From positions 2,547-15,145 of the forward strand of contig NW_003146790.1 of assembly GCF_000003605.2 (NCBI RefSeq): DNA of 12,599 nt, in the 5' to 3' direction. A program made the translations under genes and the position numbers. The notes beneath the pieces were generated by a model. That model did no database searches, was not told the DNA's origin, and worked only from the letters and a program-made list of their open reading frames with translations. This stretch comes from Saccoglossus kowalevskii (Eukaryota > Hemichordata > Enteropneusta > Harrimaniidae). Of the stretch, positions 9,485 through 12,599 are shown one piece after another (the first letter of the stretch is position 1; each line of letters starts with the position of its first letter).

Positions 9485-9885
9485 AGATATTCTTTAGATA
9501 TATACTGAATGTCTATGAATGTTAATGAATAAATCATATTGCAGAGTTTGTATACTTCTGGTATAATCTATATGGTAGCCTTTAACTTGCTTGTAGAGGT
9601 TATAATATAAGTTCATAAACATAGGTATCTCACAAATATTCATTGCAGTAGTAACGATGAAGCATAAATCAACGATGTTAAACATTAACGAAATAACCAA
9701 CTAACTACTAGAAAATTCCATACTTGAACTTGAACTTGAAACCCTGAGAATGTACCATTAAACATTAACAATATAACTAACAACATTTTTGTAACTAACT
9801 ACATGTACTAGAAAATTCCATACTTAAACTCAAAACCCTGAGAGAAGAAAGGTGTCAATCAGGTCAATGATCTCATTGTTATTGT
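9485..9885 (-). other. 3' UTR of copy 3
   Basis: About 400 noncoding bases with the same duplicated module (about 9679-9843). Its variants agree with copy 1 rather than copy 2 at most differing sites. It has about 17 extra bases beside the polypurine tract. The 68-codon frame here is not conserved and is not called. Confidence 0.75.
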
Positions 9886-10420
9886 TTATGTCATGAAGTC
9901 TTTGAGGTATTCCGGTTCACGTCTTAATCTGGTTGATTTGCGTATTGATTGTGGTTGTATGTCCGGTGGAGTAGATGGTACATTTTCAACATCTGAAGAA
10001 TTAAATTCTTTTTCTTCTATCTCTTCTAACTCCTCTTCACCTGGAATAACTCCCTCACTGAATTTCAGTTTCTTGAAATAAGAGCTATTGCGTGTGACTT
10101 TATGATTTCCGCGACGAGCAGTTATCATTGTTCCCTTCTGTTGCACAACTTGATATGGCTCTGGCTTAAATGGCGTAGACATCTTATTTTGTTTTCTTTG
10201 TTTGATTAGTACACGATCTCCTATTTCATTCGTCTGACGGTTTTGCATGATTTCTTTGATCAGCATACTCTTTCATAATCTGTTTCTTCATTGCATCTCT
10301 GGATTGTAGATCTTTGTTTTTGTAATGCTGGTGCTGTATTTCTGGAAGTGTGGTTCTTAGTTTTCTTCCATTCAGCAATTCTGCTGGAGATTTGTCAGTT
10401 GTGGAGTGTGGTGTAGCACG
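9886..10420 (-). pseudogene. Copy 3 pol: integrase C-terminal tail fragment
   Basis: Encodes the end of the polyprotein: the stretch following the integrase core (LPEIQHQHY region), the GDRVLIKQRKQNK module, the PF..PYQV segment, the acidic stretch EEELEEIEEKEF and the basic end RLRREPEYLKDFMT, stopping at 9886-9888. Near 10227-10238 it has the same GAATGA change as copy 1, creating a TGA in the ancestral frame, plus one extra base that shifts the frame. The Met at 10266 is therefore not a real start. Truncated at 10420. Confidence 0.88.
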
Positions 10421-10735
10421 ATATGTTGAAGAAAAATTGCATTTTTTGACACTTTTTACAACCCAGATTTTTTAAATAATTCAGAACACAAAAAGTACTC
10501 CTTCATTAACAATATAAGATTTTGAGATATTGCATAATATCTCTGCCATGGGAACCTATGGTAAAAGTGTTATAACGGTGTCAAAATACAACCATCAATT
10601 TCTCAAAAAAAGGCTGGTGACCCCCAACTTATTTTAGGTAAATAACCTTATATTGCCTTGGAGTACAATTTATTGCAAAATGAATAAATTCTGTTTTTTT
10701 TTTTTTTTTTATTATTTATGAGTAGGCTTCTACCT
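10421..10735. other. AT-rich unassigned stretch beside the array
   Basis: No gene seen. It holds a clean hairpin at 10524-10543 (8-bp arms GAGATATT/AATATCTC, 4-base loop), a 9-bp inverted pair TTTTGACAC (10444-10452) and GTGTCAAAA (10578-10586), and a run of 17 T at 10694-10710. It may be another repeat or old flanking DNA; I cannot tell which. Confidence 0.5.
10694..10710. repeat. Run of 17 T
   Basis: Uninterrupted homopolymer T (poly-A on the minus strand). It may be a slippage tract or the tail of an old retroposon on the minus strand. No matching body or target-site duplication was recognised. Confidence 0.8.
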
Positions 10736-10738
10736 TAA

Positions 10739-10935
10739 AGGGAGGTGGTCGTCGCCACGCCGCGCCGCGTTCTGTTCGACATGCGACTCGCATCGACCAT
10801 CTTGAATTTTCAAGGTGAATGTTCGAGGAATGTCCGAACGGAACAGCACCGTGCAGGCGGACAATGCGCATCGACGTACACAGCGCATGTAAAATGCGTT
10901 GTTTGATCGTGCGCTGCGCGACGACCATCACCCTT
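10739..10935. mobile_element. GC-rich fold-back element, MITE-like
   Basis: A 197-bp block, much richer in GC than its surroundings, with inverted ends: AGGGAGGTGGTCGTCGC at the left (10739-10755) and, reversed, AAGGGTGATGGTCGTCGC at the right (10918-10935), including an exact 10-bp match. TTAA lies directly outside each end (10735-10738 and 10936-10939). The inner part also folds back (GTTCTGTTCGACAT against ATGTCCGAACGGAAC, then CTTGAATTTTCAAG at 10801-10814), with extra sequence in the right arm. It encodes nothing convincing. The TTAA flanks fit a piggyBac-type target site, but the ends do not start with the usual CCC, so the superfamily is open. Confidence 0.6.
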
Positions 10936-10982
10936 TTAATACCATCATGTAAAAGACAACAGGAATTTTTGTTTACAATAAA

Positions 10983-10988
10983 TTTATT
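10983..10988 (-). terminator. Poly(A) signal of the host gene
   Basis: AATAAA on the minus strand, 55 bases after the stop of the last exon, followed by a T/G-rich stretch suited to cleavage near 10955-10970. It sits in a perfect 16-bp palindrome (10975-10990) that also gives AATAAA on the plus strand. Confidence 0.75.
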
Positions 10989-11042
10989 GTTTCAATCTAG
11001 ATTGCGATTCTGACTAACAGAATACAATAATCAAAGTTTCGT

Positions 11043-11249
11043 TTAGAAGAACTTGACCTTTCCATTTCTCAAAGTCATGCTTGTGGGTGCGCAGAACTGT
11101 TTGCGCAGTTCGTTTTTCAGTTCTCTGCCGAGCTGTTTCAGTGTGGCTCTTGAAACTGCTGCCGATTTAGATCGGTTGCTTCTCTGGCGAACTGATTGTT
11201 TATTCGTTCCTGGCCCAACAGAGATCTTTTTTATTCGTATTTTCAGTTC
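11043..11249 (-). CDS. Host gene, last coding exon (C-terminus)
   Basis: Terminal exon of an unrecognised nuclear-type protein. It starts after a pyrimidine-rich acceptor (TTGCATAG) and reads 68 codons from ELKIRIKK to GKVKFF, then TAA at 11043-11045. Phase 0, matching the preceding exon. The peptide is strongly basic and serine-rich (RQRSNRSKSAAVSR), followed by a likely amphipathic helix (ATLKQLGRELKNELRKQF). No known domain is evident. The 3' UTR is short, ending about 80 bases on at the AATAAA. Start and end are set by splice signal, open frame, stop and poly(A) signal together; the product is unknown. Confidence 0.8.
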   Translation of the reverse strand, partial: ELKIRIKKISVGPGTNKQSVRQRSNRSKSAAVSRATLKQLGRELKNELRKQFCAPTSMTLRNGKVKFF

Positions 11250-11535
11250 CTATGCAATGTAAGAAAAGAAAATCTGCGATAATTCATCTTTTCGCAAGTC
11301 ATGCAAGCGGAGTAATTATGTGACGTAGATACGTGTAAGCATGGATGTACATCCATGGTGCAAGGAATGTCGTTTCAATACACAACTCTGGTTGGCTGTG
11401 TAGTCGCTCATTATTGAGAATACTAAAAATCTCTATATCTTTTATTGTCGGACGAAACAACAGCTTATTAAAACAATATAAACGATATGTATATATGTAT
11501 ATGTTCTAACATCATAAGAAACTAAATATACGCAC

Positions 11536-11607
11536 CTTAACAAGTTCGTCACGTCGGGTACCGCGCATCTGTTTGAGGGATATTGCTTTTCCAGTGACCA
11601 TAAGAGC
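11536..11607 (-). CDS. Host gene, penultimate coding exon
   Basis: A 72-base exon of 24 codons, phase 0 at both ends, framed by acceptor TTTTCAATACAG and donor AAG/GTGCGT. It reads ALMVTGKAISLKQMRGTRRD and then ELVK with no stop. The flanking introns are 144 bases (11608-11751) and 286 bases (11250-11535). It is too short to score as an open frame, but both splice sites are good and the phase joins its neighbours exactly. It adds a short hydrophobic start and more basic residues. Confidence 0.75.
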
Positions 11608-11751
11608 CTGTATTGAAAATTAGAACAAATATCTGATTACATGTATTTAAGTGTCCACTATCATCGGCCGGCATTCTCTGCGAGAGACAAGGAACAAAGC
11701 ATATGTTCATTAGGTTTGCACACATTAAAGTGTATTCAATATGTTTAGTAC

Positions 11752-11996
11752 CTTGTCGTTAGTTTTATAATTCTTCGAGGATTTACAACCACCGCGACTC
11801 TTGTCAGTTGACTTCGATACCTTGGATTCGTCGAACACTAATTTGCGCCTCACATCTCGAGGGTGCAGTGCTTTCAATCGGCGGCTTGCATTTTTCTGTG
11901 AAACTTTTACAACTTTATCGCGTGCTGCCTTTACCGGCGATATTGGGCGTTTTGGCTTGTTGAGTGCGGGTGTTGTCAACTTGCGTGTTTTCGCGA
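11752..11996 (-). CDS. Host gene, internal coding exon with Cdk-site and cyclin-docking motifs
   Basis: A 245-base exon with acceptor TTTTTTCTTTAG and donor GACAAG/GTACTA. Two bases complete a codon from the previous exon, then 81 codons follow. It is rich in Lys/Arg and Ser and looks disordered. Visible motifs are RPISPVK, a full Cdk-type S-P-x-K site, and RRKLVFDE about 40 residues later, which fits the R-x-L-phi cyclin-docking motif and also a minimal R-x-x-L degron. Together they suggest, by inference only, a nuclear cell-cycle Cdk substrate. I do not recognise the family. The upstream exons are not in the window, so this is the C-terminal portion of a longer gene. A start codon inside this exon is unlikely, given the strong acceptor before it. 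Confidence 0.75.
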
Positions 11997-12599
11997 CTAA
12001 AGAAAAAATTAAAAGTATAGTTAAAACTATTTTACATTAAAAATATATATATATTACACATATGAGAATTATGTATGTTACGTCACGTATATAACATTAG
12101 CATGTCAGATTTCGTACTTCCACAGTCATTGCGACACGTTGTGTCCGGATATGGATGTTCCCAGTGGAAACATCATTTGCCGGGTGGTGATTGATGTTTG
12201 TCGCCTCATGAAAAGTGTGATCAAACGCTTATCATAGCATAATCCCGAATGTTTTTAATTTTTTACACGTTTGATCAAAACATTTAGTCAATGAGAAATT
12301 ATATCCCAAATTACCAAGAAACTGCTCGTGTGGATCGTAAAATGATCAGTTCACCGTGTTCGTTTTCATTTTAATTCTGAATCGCGTTGAACTTCGCGGT
12401 ATTCCTTAATCAGACGTAATAGCCGAGCATATACGGGTATTTTGGTATATATAGTATGATTATTACAACATATTTGTCCACAGATCTTCACCTTAACCTA
12501 ATAAGATTAACACTGTAATAAGTCATCCAATCTTATTCGACCTTAGATTTTCCCGTCCGATTTGTCCTTAATCAGTTCAGAATTCGTAGCAACGGGACT
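11997..12599 (-). other. Intron or upstream sequence of the host gene
   Basis: No exon, RNA gene or repeat family that I can support. AT-rich, with a short TA run (12043-12054) and a 10-bp inverted pair TGATCAAACG (12218-12227) and CGTTTGATCA (12268-12277). The pyrimidine tract next to 11997 is the acceptor of the exon at 11996. The right edge (12542-12599) has 18 open codons on the minus strand ending in TAA, too short to call. Confidence 0.5.

Larger units (their letters stand above)
9288..10420 (-). mobile_element. Ty3/Gypsy retrotransposon copy 3, 3' fragment
   Basis: Only the 3' end of a third unit: 3' LTR (shared), polypurine tract, 3' UTR and the last part of pol. Homology to copies 1 and 2 stops abruptly after GGTGTAGCACG at 10420, inside the integrase C-terminal region. 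The rest of pol, gag and the 5' LTR are absent to the right. No LTR or target-site duplication marks the break, so it is a truncation or a later rearrangement. Confidence 0.9.

Noticed and set aside
9494-9700. 68-codon minus-strand frame in the copy 3 3' UTR
   Set aside because: It depends on a local insertion and is broken in the other copies.
1-10420. CRISPR array or satellite as the reason for the periodicity
   Set aside because: The period of about 4.8 kb is explained by full retrotransposon units with LTRs and coding domains.
10421-10735. SINE or LINE tail ending in the T run
   Set aside because: No Pol III promoter boxes, RT domain or target-site duplication could be recognised; only the homopolymer supports it.
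10716-11013. Open frames within the GC-rich block (minus 10716-10931, plus 10819-11013)
   Set aside because: They fall on a fold-back repeat and have no recognisable protein features; few stops are expected in GC-rich sequence.
12542-12599. Possible upstream exon at the right edge, 18 open codons on the minus strand
   Set aside because: It ends in TAA immediately before the only GT (AAG/GTCG), so it cannot join the next exon in the needed phase.

Overview
The window is AT-rich eukaryotic DNA from an animal, most likely an aquatic invertebrate. It holds spliced exons with GT/AG borders, an AATAAA poly(A) signal, and Ty3/Gypsy LTR retrotransposons of the Mag-like type common in molluscs, cnidarians, echinoderms and lancelets. 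The species cannot be named from the sequence.

Positions 1 to about 10420 are a head-to-tail array of one Ty3/Gypsy family, all on the minus strand, with single LTRs shared between neighbours. From left to right: copy 1 (its 3' UTR runs off the left edge, gag-pol 293-4265, leader, primer-binding site), a shared 183-bp LTR (4497-4679), copy 2 (polypurine tract 4680-4693, 3' UTR, gag-pol 5076-9056, leader, primer-binding site), a second shared LTR (9288-9470), and copy 3, of which only the 3' UTR and the end of pol remain (to 10420). The family encodes one continuous Gag-Pol frame: capsid-like Gag, two zinc knuckles, DSG protease, reverse transcriptase, RNase H, HHCC/DDE integrase and a basic-acidic tail. 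Every copy is broken by stops and frameshifts, so none is autonomous. Copies 1 and 2 share a 2-base loss in the RNase H motif, and copies 1 and 3 share a stop in the integrase tail. This points to array growth at DNA level, or mobilisation in trans, from an already damaged parent.

Positions 10421-10735 are AT-rich and unassigned, ending near a 17-base T run. Positions 10739-10935 are a GC-rich fold-back element with inverted ends and flanking TTAA, resembling a MITE. Positions 11043-11996 carry the last three coding exons of a host gene on the minus strand. Their phases fit and they end in a stop followed by a poly(A) signal. The roughly 173 encoded residues are very basic and contain an S-P-V-K Cdk-type site and an R-x-L-type cyclin-docking motif; I do not recognise the family. 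Positions 11997-12599 look like intron or upstream sequence with no exon I can support.

I found no novel defence or catalytic system. The points most worth a second look are the structure and history of the tandem array, the uneven divergence between its copies, the fold-back element and the unassigned host gene.
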